Below, in pieces: positions 42,766-51,117 of a stretch of 64,000 bases of DNA. The translations under genes and the position numbers were made by a program. The stretch comes from a bacterium (GTDB lineage Bacteria > Armatimonadota > UBA5829): positions 1-64,000 of the forward strand of contig JAJFVF010000003.1 in the NCBI GenBank assembly GCA_021371935.1, written 5' to 3'. The notes beneath the pieces are model-generated. The model was not told where the DNA came from and made no database searches. It saw only the letters and a program-made list of their open reading frames with translations. Numbering within the stretch: position 1 is the first letter of the stretch; each line of letters starts with the position of its first letter.

Positions 42766-43485
42766 TCAGACTCTCTCAATCTCATCAGCAATTGCACGCG
42801 CGGCTGCTACCGGGTCACCAGCCTTGATAATCGGCCGGCCAATCACCAGGTAATCCGAGCCTCTACGCACTGCCTCGCCAGGGGTCATTACCCTTTTCTG
42901 GTCACCTACATCACCGCCAGCCGGCCTGACGCCGGGGGTCACTATCATAAAATTATCGCCGCAAGCCTGACGGATTTTCTCGATCTCATGCGCTGAGGCA
43001 ACTACTCCGTCCAGACCCGCCTCCTTAGCCAGTTTTGCGAAATGAACAACCTGATCGGCTACAGTGCCCGGCACGCGCATCTGGTCGTTGAGCACACACT
43101 GGTCTATACTGGTCAGGATCGTCACGCCTATCACCTTGGGTGGCTCCACCCCGGCTTGTTCAGCAGACTCTACCGATGCCTGTTTTGCGGCTTTCATCAT
43201 GTCCAGACCACCTGCGCAGTGGACATTAAACAGCCACAAACCCCTTTTGGCTATAGCGCGCGACGCTCCGGCGACCGTGTTGGGGATATCATGCAGTTTG
43301 CAATCGTAGAAAACTTTATCGGCTCCGGCTGACTTGATCTTGTCAAATATGGCCGGTCCAGCTATGTTTATAAGTTCCAGCCCGACTTTGAATGCCCCCA
43401 CTTCACCGCTTAGCTTATGTACCAGCTCAACTGCTTTGTCGGGTATATCGACGTCCAGTGGAATAATGATCTTTTGTTTGCTCAA
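42766..43485 (-). CDS. pyrF: Orotidine 5'-phosphate decarboxylase
   Basis: 239 aa. The catalytic D-x-K-x-x-D array is in YDCKLHDIPNTV, and the phosphate-binding end VTPGVRP and SDYLVIGRPI are intact. It makes UMP in the last step of pyrimidine synthesis. The TTG start has GGAGG 7 nt upstream. It stands alone, convergent with the sugar oxidoreductase run. Confidence 0.95.
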   Translation of the reverse strand: MSKQKIIIPLDVDIPDKAVELVHKLSGEVGAFKVGLELINIAGPAIFDKIKSAGADKVFYDCKLHDIPNTVAGASRAIAKRGLWLFNVHCAGGLDMMKAAKQASVESAEQAGVEPPKVIGVTILTSIDQCVLNDQMRVPGTVADQVVHFAKLAKEAGLDGVVASAHEIEKIRQACGDNFMIVTPGVRPAGGDVGDQKRVMTPGEAVRRGSDYLVIGRPIIKAGDPVAAARAIADEIERV

Positions 43486-43622
43486 ATTCGTTCCTCCACC
43501 TATATGCTCGCCTTATATCCTAGCAAGAAAGTAAACAGCAGGCAAGCAACTGTCGGGAGGGAAACTCTTACTGTCTGCATAAGGATAAACAGACAAGACC
43601 TGTAGTATAGGATACGTTATAA

Positions 43623-44093
43623 ATGAGCACACATTGCAAAATACGAACAGCAGCAGAATCGGATGTACCACTTGTATTTGAGCTCGTCAGAGACCTGGCC
43701 GAATTTGAACATATGACTGACGAATGCGTCGCTACGGAGCAGGATATTCACAATCTGCTATTTGGAACAGGCGCAGTCGCCGAAGCTGTCATAGCAGATT
43801 TTGACGGCCAGGCTGCCGGGTTTGCCCTTTTTCTGCACAACTGTTCCACTTTCGCAGGCAAAAAAGTAATATATCTCGAAGACCTGTTCGTCCGGCCTGC
43901 TCTACGCGGTAAGGGTATAGGCAAGGCGCTTCTGCTGCATGTAATCGATCTCGCAAAGGAAAGAGACTGTGCCCGCGTGGAGTGGCACGCCCTCAAGTGG
44001 AACACACGGGCCATTGAGTTTTATAAGAGCATAGGAGCCGTGCCCAGAGACGACTGGATGTGGTTTCATATGCTCTTGCAGGGGAGTTGGTAG
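43623..44093 (+). CDS. GNAT-family N-acetyltransferase (diamine/thialysine-like)
   Basis: 156 aa. The acetyl-CoA site is VRPALRGKGIGKALL (R-x-x-G-x-G) and the C-terminal signature WHALKWNTRAIEFYKSIGA is typical of the spermidine/spermine and thialysine acetyltransferase branch. Substrate specificity cannot be assigned. No ribosome binding site fits the ATG; leaderless translation is possible. It is convergent with the zinc-ribbon gene; a hairpin overlaps its stop. Confidence 0.85.
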   Translation: MSTHCKIRTAAESDVPLVFELVRDLAEFEHMTDECVATEQDIHNLLFGTGAVAEAVIADFDGQAAGFALFLHNCSTFAGKKVIYLEDLFVRPALRGKGIGKALLLHVIDLAKERDCARVEWHALKWNTRAIEFYKSIGAVPRDDWMWFHMLLQGSW

Positions 44094-44107
44094 AGCTACC
44101 TCTCCCC
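44081..44107. terminator. Bidirectional hairpin at convergent ends
   Basis: GGGGAG..GGTAG pairs with CTACC..CTCCCC around AG with small internal loops. It overlaps the GNAT stop codon and lies 13 nt from the end of the convergent gene. Confidence 0.55.
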
Positions 44108-44119
44108 AACATTCATCAA

Positions 44120-45232
44120 TTAGGACAATATGGAGCAATCGAGAGTAAAACAAATTCGCTTGTTGGCATCGTCAGCCGGTGAATATGATTTTGCCTGAAG
44201 CACATAACCATCCGCCGACGCGACTAATACATATGGACGCTGATCGAGACCAGCTAGCTCAAACCTGCCGAGAGCATCCGTGATAGCACATATATCATCC
44301 TCGCGCGAATCTATCTTTACAACCGCACCAGCAATAGGACTGCTTTCAGATGTATCCAGAACACTGCCGCTTATAGTAATGCCTGCTTGGCTCGATTGTG
44401 GCTGGACTGGCTCTTCCAAAGCCAGTTTGGCTGAGCATACCGGGCAATACTGCCATCCGGGTTTTACAGGCGACTGGCAGTGCGGGCACATCTTTTCAAT
44501 CTCCAGACCACAAAATGGGCAGTATTTCAGGCCGATAGCGACACTCCTGCCGCAGTGTGAGCACATTTGTGGATCGGGGTATCTGATCACCAGATATGTC
44601 ACCAGACCGACCACATTGGTCACAAGAACCAGGACAGCCCAGGGCATACCGTCCATTTTCCGCCAGGCACTGTCCAGATATACCCACCATGCCAGCATGA
44701 CCCAGTATGAAGCTATCGAGAAAACTTCTATAGCCAGCCCAAAGGTTTTGCCCAAAAGAGGATTCAATATAATACTGAGTATGCCTGCCGCGGCAAAAGC
44801 GATCGTCAGCTGCTTTGCAGTCTCTTTGGCCTTATCCACAGGACTGTGCACCAGAGAATCGATAAGTATGGAATAGTTTCTGCCAATTGCACGCCACCAT
44901 CTGATAACCAATATCGTGTAACCACAAACCGGACACGGCTGCCATTGGCTCGGCATCATGGATCCACACCCAGAACAAACCGACGGAACAGATGGACGGA
45001 AACGGTAATACAATAAAAAACCTATTGGGCCGGTAAAGAATGTAAAGACTGTCCAAAACGATATGCGATTGCGCCGCCAATTCTCATCCAGGGCAACCCA
45101 AACGAATGTGCATATCCAACTCAACAAAACAAAAAACGAGCCGCCGCCGCACACTGCAATTATTCCGCCGCCCCATGCCGCAAGAGATACAATCTCCTTT
45201 GCGCGAAGCAAGTTCAAATCATTAGGCTTCAT
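44120..45232 (-). CDS. Membrane protein with zinc ribbons and a CarboxypepD_reg-like tail
   Basis: 370 aa. Two TM pairs are each followed by a short Cys module: CSGCGSMMPSQWQPCPVCGY after the first pair, then three C-x2-C ribbons (CSHCGRS, CPFCG, CPHCQSP, CPVCSAK). The C-terminal 100 residues form a carboxypeptidase regulatory-like beta-sandwich (GSVLDTSESSPIAGAVVKIDS, GRFELAGLDQRPYVLVASADGY in parts). Its ATG overlaps the end of the upstream homologue by 11 nt. Last gene of the sigma/anti-sigma operon. The arrangement suggests a membrane adaptor; function not known. Confidence 0.75.
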   Translation of the reverse strand: MKPNDLNLLRAKEIVSLAAWGGGIIAVCGGGSFFVLLSWICTFVWVALDENWRRNRISFWTVFTFFTGPIGFLLYYRFRPSVPSVCSGCGSMMPSQWQPCPVCGYTILVIRWWRAIGRNYSILIDSLVHSPVDKAKETAKQLTIAFAAAGILSIILNPLLGKTFGLAIEVFSIASYWVMLAWWVYLDSAWRKMDGMPWAVLVLVTNVVGLVTYLVIRYPDPQMCSHCGRSVAIGLKYCPFCGLEIEKMCPHCQSPVKPGWQYCPVCSAKLALEEPVQPQSSQAGITISGSVLDTSESSPIAGAVVKIDSREDDICAITDALGRFELAGLDQRPYVLVASADGYVLQAKSYSPADDANKRICFTLDCSILS

Positions 45233-46562
45233 CCGAGTCCTCCCTTGTAACAGACTCAAGCGCAAAGCCTATCGTCAGACACTGACTCCGCTCTACATCT
45301 GCAATCTTTGTCTGGCGAGCATACCCCGGCGCATCAGCGCACAGGCTATAAGGGCCCTGAGGTATGTCTTCCAGTCTGAATTCGCCGTTACTACCAGTGG
45401 CCATCTCACGCTCTACACGAGTGGAGTCGATAAAGACTCTTGCACCGATTACAGGCTGCAGCGAAACTTTATCAATAACACGACCGCCTATTGAGCCGTT
45501 CGCTTCCTCATTATGATACGGCTCACACAGCTCCGGTATACCTTGTCCATCTTGTAATGCGTCATCCAAGTTGGGATGAACCGTAAACGGCTCATAAGGC
45601 TGCGGTTTCTCTTCCTGTGGCTTGGACTGCCGCTCATTACAAGTAGGACAGAACTGCCAGCCCGGTTTGAGTTTTTTGCCGCATATAGGGCATTTCGTGT
45701 GCAGCGGAGTCCCGCATACAGGACATTTTTTGTAGCGCGAGAAGACTTCTTCCCCGCAGTTTGGGCATAACCTCGGAGGAGCAAGCCGTGCTATCAGATA
45801 GGCAGCCAGCCCTATTGGACCTGTGAGTATAATCAGTGCAACCCATGCAAATGAACGCATCCCGCGCCAACCAGCATCCAGCGCGACCCATGTCGGCAGC
45901 AAAACAATAAACGCTAGAAAACTGATCAGCGCCGCAAGAGCTGCACTAAACTGCGACATGATTCCATGAACCTGTGCTTCCGGGGGAATAATGGCAACCT
46001 TATACTGTGGCAGTTTTCTCCATGCGACAGCAACACTTCCAATTTGCCTGCCATGGGCATCAAATATTGGTGAAACATCAATTTCGTCTGTTGGATTTTG
46101 ACCCGAAGCAAGCGCGCCCCGCCACCCTTCGACTGTTGGCCGATTGACAAGCCCCATGGGCTTTCTATATTCCTTGGGGTAAGTCGCAATGACTGTGCCA
46201 TCTCTATCAGCTACCGCTGCCCAAGTCTTTTGTATTCTTCCATCAGAGACTTTTGGAGTAGCCCAGGTATCGACGAGTTGATCAATAGTTTCCCAGGAAT
46301 AATGACTATTATAATTACCATTGAGTCGGCCCACAGGCTGCAACACATATCCACGAAGCAGATTGGGAGAATTTATGCCTTCGCGTGTCAATTGCTTAAC
46401 AAGAGCATTCATAGATGAGTTCCGCTCTTGACTGTAATCCCAATAATAGCGAACCTCTCCACCCCTAAAAAATGGCGCCAATACTAGATAGGAAAAATAA
46501 GCTGCAAAAGCTATAGTCAATACTAAGCTGGCATAACACAGCCACCCGGCAACTTTTCTCAT
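45222..46562 (-). CDS. Membrane sensor-like protein with zinc ribbons and a CarboxypepD_reg-like tail
   Basis: 446 aa. One N-terminal TM segment is followed by an extracytoplasmic region of about 170 residues (residues 35-205) that looks like a Cache/PAS-type sensor (TWAAVADRDGTVIATYPKE, DVSPIFDAHGRQIGSVAVAW). A second and third TM, paired ribbons (CPNCGEE, CPVCGTP, CPICGKK, CPTCNER) and a C-terminal carboxypeptidase-regulatory-like domain follow. The last two parts match the next gene. GGAGG lies 7 nt before the ATG. In an operon with an ECF sigma and anti-sigma factor, it could receive the signal, an inference from domains and position. Confidence 0.75.
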   Translation of the reverse strand: MRKVAGWLCYASLVLTIAFAAYFSYLVLAPFFRGGEVRYYWDYSQERNSSMNALVKQLTREGINSPNLLRGYVLQPVGRLNGNYNSHYSWETIDQLVDTWATPKVSDGRIQKTWAAVADRDGTVIATYPKEYRKPMGLVNRPTVEGWRGALASGQNPTDEIDVSPIFDAHGRQIGSVAVAWRKLPQYKVAIIPPEAQVHGIMSQFSAALAALISFLAFIVLLPTWVALDAGWRGMRSFAWVALIILTGPIGLAAYLIARLAPPRLCPNCGEEVFSRYKKCPVCGTPLHTKCPICGKKLKPGWQFCPTCNERQSKPQEEKPQPYEPFTVHPNLDDALQDGQGIPELCEPYHNEEANGSIGGRVIDKVSLQPVIGARVFIDSTRVEREMATGSNGEFRLEDIPQGPYSLCADAPGYARQTKIADVERSQCLTIGFALESVTREDSDEA

Positions 46563-46581
46563 GATAATTCCTCCATGCTTT

Positions 46582-47073
46582 TCATCTTCTGAAAGTCATA
46601 CCGTTCAGCGGCCTTCTCTTTGACGCTACCGCTATCGGAAGGAAAGATGTGACGAATATAGCGACTAAAATAAAAACAGTAATCGGCGCAGGACCTATCG
46701 ACCATATCGCAGCAGCAAGATTGAAGTGACCCAATACCTGGAGCGATAGCACAACCGCAATCGCACAAAACACAACCAGTGAGCCAAATATCAGAGCAGG
46801 CAAACCTTTTGAATAAGGCTGTGCATCCGGCCGGGTCTGTTGCTGATGGAGAGGAATCTGTGCCAGAGCTTGCGAGAGAGACTCAGACTCGGCAAGAGTG
46901 GGAATCGGTTCGGCGTCGCGTGAAATCTCATCCACAAGGCATGCATATTTCTCATAAATGCTCCGGCAGTGTTCGCATGCCTCTATATGCGCATGGCACT
47001 GCTCCGCTTCGGCCTCCGCCAATTCACCAAGGACATATGCAACAATTTTCGGTTCGTATTTCTCACAGATCAC
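46582..47073 (-). CDS. Zinc-finger anti-sigma factor
   Basis: 163 aa from GTG overlapping the sigma stop codon by 4 nt. The N-terminus has the zf-HC2 motif H-x3-C-x2-C (AHIEACEHC) preceded by a Cys, typical of anti-sigma domains that clamp the sigma factor. Two TM segments (LIFGSLVVFCAIAVVLSLQV and a second near residue 130) anchor it. It probably holds the adjacent sigma factor inactive until a signal is received. Confidence 0.85.
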   Translation of the reverse strand: MICEKYEPKIVAYVLGELAEAEAEQCHAHIEACEHCRSIYEKYACLVDEISRDAEPIPTLAESESLSQALAQIPLHQQQTRPDAQPYSKGLPALIFGSLVVFCAIAVVLSLQVLGHFNLAAAIWSIGPAPITVFILVAIFVTSFLPIAVASKRRPLNGMTFRR

Positions 47074-47636
47074 TTTTGTTCTCGCTCCAATGATTTTCTG
47101 AGAGTCTTCAACGCATAATGAACCCACGACCTAACCGTTCCACTCGGAGCCTTCATCACTTCGGCAATCTCGTCATATGTGAGTTCCGCGCGAAACCTCA
47201 GGATCACAGCCGTGCGATGCTTGTCTTGCAGAGACTCGACTTCTTGCCATAGCATTACCGATTCAGCCCTGCCGACAAGGAAATCTTCAGGCGATACATC
47301 CTCGCAAGCCAAATCTATCTCAGACTCATCGCCTGACATCTCCGAAAACAGAGACACACCTTTGCGTTTGCGCCTGCGCAGTTCCTCCCTCGTCAGGTTG
47401 AGAGCTATTGTATACAGCCACGTTTTGAAGCTGGATTGTTGTCGAAAGGAGGCAGCACATCTAAATACTCTCACCAGGGTAATCTGAGCAACATCGGCAG
47501 AGGCTTCCCTGTCATTAAGATGCCTCTGCGCAAAATCTATCAGCTTACCATGATATCTGGACACCAGCACATCCATCGCGGCTCTTTCACCTGACGCCAA
47601 GCGCACGATGAGTTCCTCGTCCGAAAGTCGGTTCAA
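47070..47636 (-). CDS. ECF RNA polymerase sigma factor (A)
   Basis: 188 aa. Region 2 (DVAQITLVRVFRCAASFRQQSSFKTWLYTIALN by its key residues) and region 4 (LTYDEIAEVMKAPSGTVRSWVHYALKTLRK) are complete, with the variable linker between. The TTG start has GGAG about 11 nt upstream. It heads a four-gene operon with the anti-sigma factor and two related zinc-ribbon membrane proteins. No -35/-10 pair of a recognised ECF type was found upstream. Confidence 0.9.
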   Translation of the reverse strand: MNRLSDEELIVRLASGERAAMDVLVSRYHGKLIDFAQRHLNDREASADVAQITLVRVFRCAASFRQQSSFKTWLYTIALNLTREELRRRKRKGVSLFSEMSGDESEIDLACEDVSPEDFLVGRAESVMLWQEVESLQDKHRTAVILRFRAELTYDEIAEVMKAPSGTVRSWVHYALKTLRKSLEREQK

Positions 47637-47747
47637 ACCCTGGCCGCTCCTCTTCGCTTCCTCAATTGATTAGATGATGCAAAAGGAGAATTCGTTGAAG
47701 TCTAGTAAGAAATTATACGAGGATGATTGAAGAACCTCTCCCCTGCC

Positions 47748-47766
47748 CCTCCCCAATATGGGGAGG
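47748..47766. repeat. Pyrimidine-rich hairpin
   Basis: CCTCCCC and GGGGAGG arms around AATAT, with outer CCTGC/GCAGG. It lies 18 nt past the nitroreductase stop and may serve as its terminator, though no U-tract is present. Confidence 0.5.
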
Positions 47767-47784
47767 ACAGCAGGTTTGCGGTTT

Positions 47785-48312
47785 CTATGGATTGAAATTG
47801 CCGAATTTGCCGTAGTGCAGGCGACCCTCGGGAATTTTGGGCTCGCGCGGCTGCGGAAAACGTGCGCCGTAGCCGAGTGTAACCATGTTGACCACGCCCA
47901 TCTGCTCAGGCAGATCGAGCGCATCGCGGACTATGGCTTCGGCATTATACTCCTCATCGGCCAGACCCTGGACTCCCACCCAGCACGTAGACAAACCCAT
48001 GTCGGTCGCTTGGATGAGCATGTTTTCCGTGAAAGCCGAACCGTCCTCAATCCAGAAGTGGTCGAAACCGGTGCGCTCCACACAAACAACAATTACAACC
48101 GGAGCCTTTCTAGCTATCTTTGCCCATTTATGGACAGCGGTGAGTTTCTCTTTCGTTTCCTGGTCCCTGACAACAACTGCGTGCCACTGGCATCGATTAT
48201 GCGCCGAAGGTGCGCAAAACCCTGCCTTGAGCACCTCTTGGATCTGTTCGTCGCTGACTTGTGTGTCTCGATAAAACCGTATACTGCGTCTGTTTTTTAT
48301 TGCTTCAAGCAT
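47785..48312 (-). CDS. Nitroreductase-family protein
   Basis: 175 aa. The FMN-binding N-terminus LEAIKNRRSIRFYRD and the AGFCAPSAHNRCQWHAVVV segment are diagnostic; GLSTCWVGV and VNMVTLGY follow. FMN-dependent NAD(P)H oxidoreductases of this small type reduce quinones, nitroaromatics or enones; the natural substrate is unknown. A near-palindrome GAATAT-ACG-ATATTC at 48392-48406 lies about 80 nt upstream and could be an operator. Confidence 0.88.
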   Translation of the reverse strand: MLEAIKNRRSIRFYRDTQVSDEQIQEVLKAGFCAPSAHNRCQWHAVVVRDQETKEKLTAVHKWAKIARKAPVVIVVCVERTGFDHFWIEDGSAFTENMLIQATDMGLSTCWVGVQGLADEEYNAEAIVRDALDLPEQMGVVNMVTLGYGARFPQPREPKIPEGRLHYGKFGNFNP

Positions 48313-48418
48313 CTGCTATCTCTATTCCCTTTCCTGCGCAAGAGCATCTAAGTAAAACACGACCATAAACTTGTATCAAGGCGCGTATTTTGAATATACG
48401 ATATTCAGAGCGAAACGT

Positions 48419-48441
48419 GCAATTTACTTAGCGTAAATTGC
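48419..48441. repeat. 23-bp dyad element, copy 2
   Basis: Arms GCAATTTAC and GTAAATTGC around TTAGC, the reverse complement of the element at 14149-14171. The spacer contains the TAA stop of the Mut7-C gene, and the final codons of that gene are inside the dyad. Confidence 0.8.
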
Positions 48442-48874
48442 TTAGCACATGCTCAACATGCGTCCCACGCCAGTATATCTTATCACAATTTGCGCAGAAG
48501 CCGAACTCACTCTGAGTTTGAAAAACATACGGAGGCACTCTGCCATAAAGCTCAGACTTGTCTATCGGCACAATCTCGCCGTTGCATATGGTGCATCGGG
48601 TAAAAAGTCGATCTCTCGATGGTTTGAGGTCAAATTGCCGCATTACCTGGCGTACCTGATCGCCGGTTGTGCCCCAATCGATAAATATACATCGGCTGCG
48701 CACCATTCGGCGGCGGCAGAGCAATCTGTCGCGTGTGAGCAGGATCCGGTCCTCTCGGATCGCTATCCGCACCAACTCATCATCGTCGATGTCGGAGTAA
48801 TACAGCGTGTCATAGCCGAGCATCCTCAGCCACTTCGCCAGTTTTCCGAGCATTGCATCCGCTAGAAACTTCAT
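48428..48874 (-). CDS. Mut7-C RNase-domain protein
   Basis: 148 aa. A PIN-like nuclease core (FLADAMLGKLAKWLRMLGYDT, DDELVRIAIREDRILLTRDR with acidic active-site residues) is followed by a zinc ribbon (C94-x2-C97 and C127-x2-C130, RCTICNGE and FCANCDKIYW). This is the stand-alone Mut7-C (PF01927) family, a predicted RNase linked to RNA processing. The ATG at 48872-48874 is preceded by AGG 7 nt upstream. The stop codon lies inside the 23-bp dyad. Confidence 0.88.
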   Translation of the reverse strand: MKFLADAMLGKLAKWLRMLGYDTLYYSDIDDDELVRIAIREDRILLTRDRLLCRRRMVRSRCIFIDWGTTGDQVRQVMRQFDLKPSRDRLFTRCTICNGEIVPIDKSELYGRVPPYVFQTQSEFGFCANCDKIYWRGTHVEHVLSNLR

Positions 48875-48889
48875 ATGATTACCTATTGT

Positions 48890-49017
48890 GGGCAAGAATG
48901 CACACATAGACTGGTCGAGGGCAAGAATACTCCCGACCATCGGGGGATTACCTGATTCCAGATTGTCCGGGGGATTCTTACCCCGGACGCACGTATCCGG
49001 GCATTCCTGCCCACGAG
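48890..49017. repeat. REP-like hairpin cluster downstream of the RAYT gene
   Basis: Four hairpin-like units: GTGGGCAAGAATGCACAC (48888-48905), GTCGAGGG/CTCCCGAC around CAAGAATA (48914-48937), GTCCGGGG/CCCCGGAC around GATTCTTA (48965-48988), and GGGC/GCCC around ATTCCT (48999-49012). The last two are in the opposite orientation to the first two. They abut the RAYT gene at 49019. Confidence 0.8.
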
Positions 49018-49018
49018 T

Positions 49019-49534
49019 TTACCAATCAATGACCTCCAAAGGTTGAATAGACGCACGATCCTCATAATAGAAACCAGCACTTGAGTATTTCCAATCGCAC
49101 GGATTCGTCACAAAACCTGCTCTTACCGGATTATCATGCATGTATCTCATTTTCTGCTCGCAAAACTTGATTGAATGAATTTGCTCTGGGTGATATCCAT
49201 CTTGCCATACACCACCTGCCCGCTCAATTGCACGAACCCATGAACTGCGATCTTCCTGACGTATTTTTTCAGCAACTAAATGCGCAGTGTAACCTTTGAT
49301 ATTGCCCAATAGCTGAGGTAAATCGCCATCAGTTTGTGTGCATATCAAGTGGAAGTGATCCGGCATAATTACATATGCATGAAGAATCAAACCCCTGCAT
49401 TTGATGCAGTAACCTAGACTATCAGTCATGACTCGAAAGTAGTAGTCACGACGAAAAGCCGGTATCCAGTGAATAGTCGCACTGGTTACAAAATGAGGGT
49501 AATGGCCATCATATACTTTGAAGTGTGCCGGCAT
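49019..49534 (-). CDS. rayT: REP-associated tyrosine transposase (RAYT)
   Basis: 171 aa. It shows the Y1 transposase (IS200-like) fold: N-terminal PHFVTSATIHWIPAF, the metal-binding HUH motif in MPDHFHLI, and a C-terminal helix with YMHDNPVRAGFV and KYSSAGFYYED supplying Tyr candidates. Single-copy enzymes of this type, flanked by REP palindromes, bind and cut those palindromes. Hairpins of one family lie on both sides (48890-49017 and 49601-49649). The ATG at 49532-49534 is preferred over the TTG at 49543. It is probably the source of dispersed hairpins at 8.8, 33.5 and possibly 54.4 kb. Confidence 0.85.
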   Translation of the reverse strand: MPAHFKVYDGHYPHFVTSATIHWIPAFRRDYYFRVMTDSLGYCIKCRGLILHAYVIMPDHFHLICTQTDGDLPQLLGNIKGYTAHLVAEKIRQEDRSSWVRAIERAGGVWQDGYHPEQIHSIKFCEQKMRYMHDNPVRAGFVTNPCDWKYSSAGFYYEDRASIQPLEVIDW

Positions 49535-49600
49535 GATTATCAACCATTTAGTGAAATTCTATCAGTTGTACACTTAATCCTCCATTACAAGGCACTTTCC

Positions 49601-49649
49601 GGGCAGGAATGCCCATGAAGACTGGTCGGGGGCAAGAATACCCCCGACC
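49601..49649. repeat. REP-like hairpin pair upstream of the RAYT gene
   Basis: GGGC/GCCC around AGGAAT (49601-49614) and a perfect 9-bp stem GGTCGGGGG/CCCCCGACC around CAAGAATA (49624-49649). The same loop CAAGAATA occurs at 48922-48929. Confidence 0.85.
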
Positions 49650-49753
49650 ATCGGTCCCGCTGACTGTCGCCGTACCTACGCCGAAGGAATATCCTAAAGC
49701 CGTGTCTAACCTGTGTATGGTACATTTGTTTAACACACTGGAGGATTTCTCAA

Positions 49754-51115
49754 GTGGCTGATATAGCACAGCTCGAAAATGAACTCAACAGCTTCGAATC
49801 TACTGAACGCGCAGATGCGCTGTGTTCCATAGCCGGACGTATGGAAGCGGGGGGGATTACCGTTCCCGGACAAAAAAACGAGGTGAACCTGCATTTCCAC
49901 ACGTTCTTCTCATATAATGCAAATGGCTGGTCTCCCAGCAGGATTGCCTGGGAAGCAAAGAAATACGGTCTTGCAGCGGCGGGAATAGTCGACTTCGATG
50001 TGCTCGACGGAATGGAAGAGTTCCTGGCGGCGGGCGAAATTATCGACATCAGGACCACTGCCGCTATAGAGAGCCGCGTGTTTATCAAAGAATACTCGGA
50101 CAAGGTTATCAATTCGCCAAAAGAACCGGGAATAGCATACTTTATGGGCGGTGGGTGCTTTAAGCTGCCGGACGAAGGCTCACATACCGCACGCCTGCTG
50201 CAGAATATGCGAGTGATGGCAGGCCGCAGGAATTTGCAGATGATCGAACAGATCAACTCATGTCTGGAAAAGGTTCAACTCGATTATGATGTGGATGTGA
50301 CACCTCTCACACCCTCCGGCAATGCCACCGAACGACATATACTCGCCGCTTATGACGCCAAGGCAAGACAGGTCTTTGGAGAAGATGAGACCGCGCTTGC
50401 CCAGTTCTGGGCAAAACACCTCGATATACCCTTGGAAGAAACTCAGACACTCCTGCAAGACACACCAAAGCTACATGAAAAAATAAGAAACAAACTCATG
50501 AAATTCGGAGGAGTGGGATATGTCGCGCCTACGCCCGACACTTTTCCGCCCATTGAACAGATGATCGAAATGATCCAGGGGATGGAAGGCCTGCCTATGG
50601 CGGCATGGCTGGACGGGACAAACCCAGGCGAGTCAGACATGCTCAAGATGCTGACGCTCCTACAAAAGAAAGGCGTCGTCGCGATGAATATCATCCCTGA
50701 CCGCAACTGGAACATCAAAGACCCGGCTGAGAAATCAACTAAACTCGACCACCTGGCAAGCGCGATAAGAGCCGCAAGAAAGGTCAACTTCCCGATTTGC
50801 GTGGGCACTGAAATGAATAAGATCGGGCTGCCGTTTGTTGACGACTTCTTCGCTCCTGAACTGGCTCCATATCTCAATGATTTCCTGGACGGCGCATATT
50901 TTCTGTGGGGTCACACATTCCTTGCGCGTGCAGCCGAGATGGGCTTTGCCAGCGAATGGGCACGATTCCATTTCGGTGACGACCGGCCGGGCAAGAACAG
51001 CTTCTATACCAGAATTGGACGGGTAACGAGCCCCAAAAAGATTCGGATGATCTCAAGTGGAGCAAACCTGCGAACCGCCTCGCCGACTGAGATTCTCAGG
51101 CTGCTGCAGGGATAA
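49754..51115 (+). CDS. PHP-superfamily metal-dependent hydrolase
   Basis: 453 aa from GTG with GGAGG 9 nt upstream. An N-terminal metal motif NLHFHTFFSYN, GLAAAGIVDFDVLDGMEEF and a Glu in AAIESRVF begin a PHP TIM-barrel; a long insertion (residues 160-260) and DRNWNIKD, VGTEMNKIG and a closing His in LWGHTFLARAA follow. Such enzymes hydrolyse phosphoesters or related bonds. It lies 3 nt upstream of the glycosidase-tail gene, with which it is co-transcribed. The substrate may be a sugar phosphate, which is an inference from the neighbour. Confidence 0.78.
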   Translation: MADIAQLENELNSFESTERADALCSIAGRMEAGGITVPGQKNEVNLHFHTFFSYNANGWSPSRIAWEAKKYGLAAAGIVDFDVLDGMEEFLAAGEIIDIRTTAAIESRVFIKEYSDKVINSPKEPGIAYFMGGGCFKLPDEGSHTARLLQNMRVMAGRRNLQMIEQINSCLEKVQLDYDVDVTPLTPSGNATERHILAAYDAKARQVFGEDETALAQFWAKHLDIPLEETQTLLQDTPKLHEKIRNKLMKFGGVGYVAPTPDTFPPIEQMIEMIQGMEGLPMAAWLDGTNPGESDMLKMLTLLQKKGVVAMNIIPDRNWNIKDPAEKSTKLDHLASAIRAARKVNFPICVGTEMNKIGLPFVDDFFAPELAPYLNDFLDGAYFLWGHTFLARAAEMGFASEWARFHFGDDRPGKNSFYTRIGRVTSPKKIRMISSGANLRTASPTEILRLLQG

Positions 51116-51117
51116 AT

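Noticed and set aside
43560-43622. Leaderless promoter for the GNAT gene
   Set aside because: Candidate -10 hexamers match poorly and no -35 at the right distance was found.
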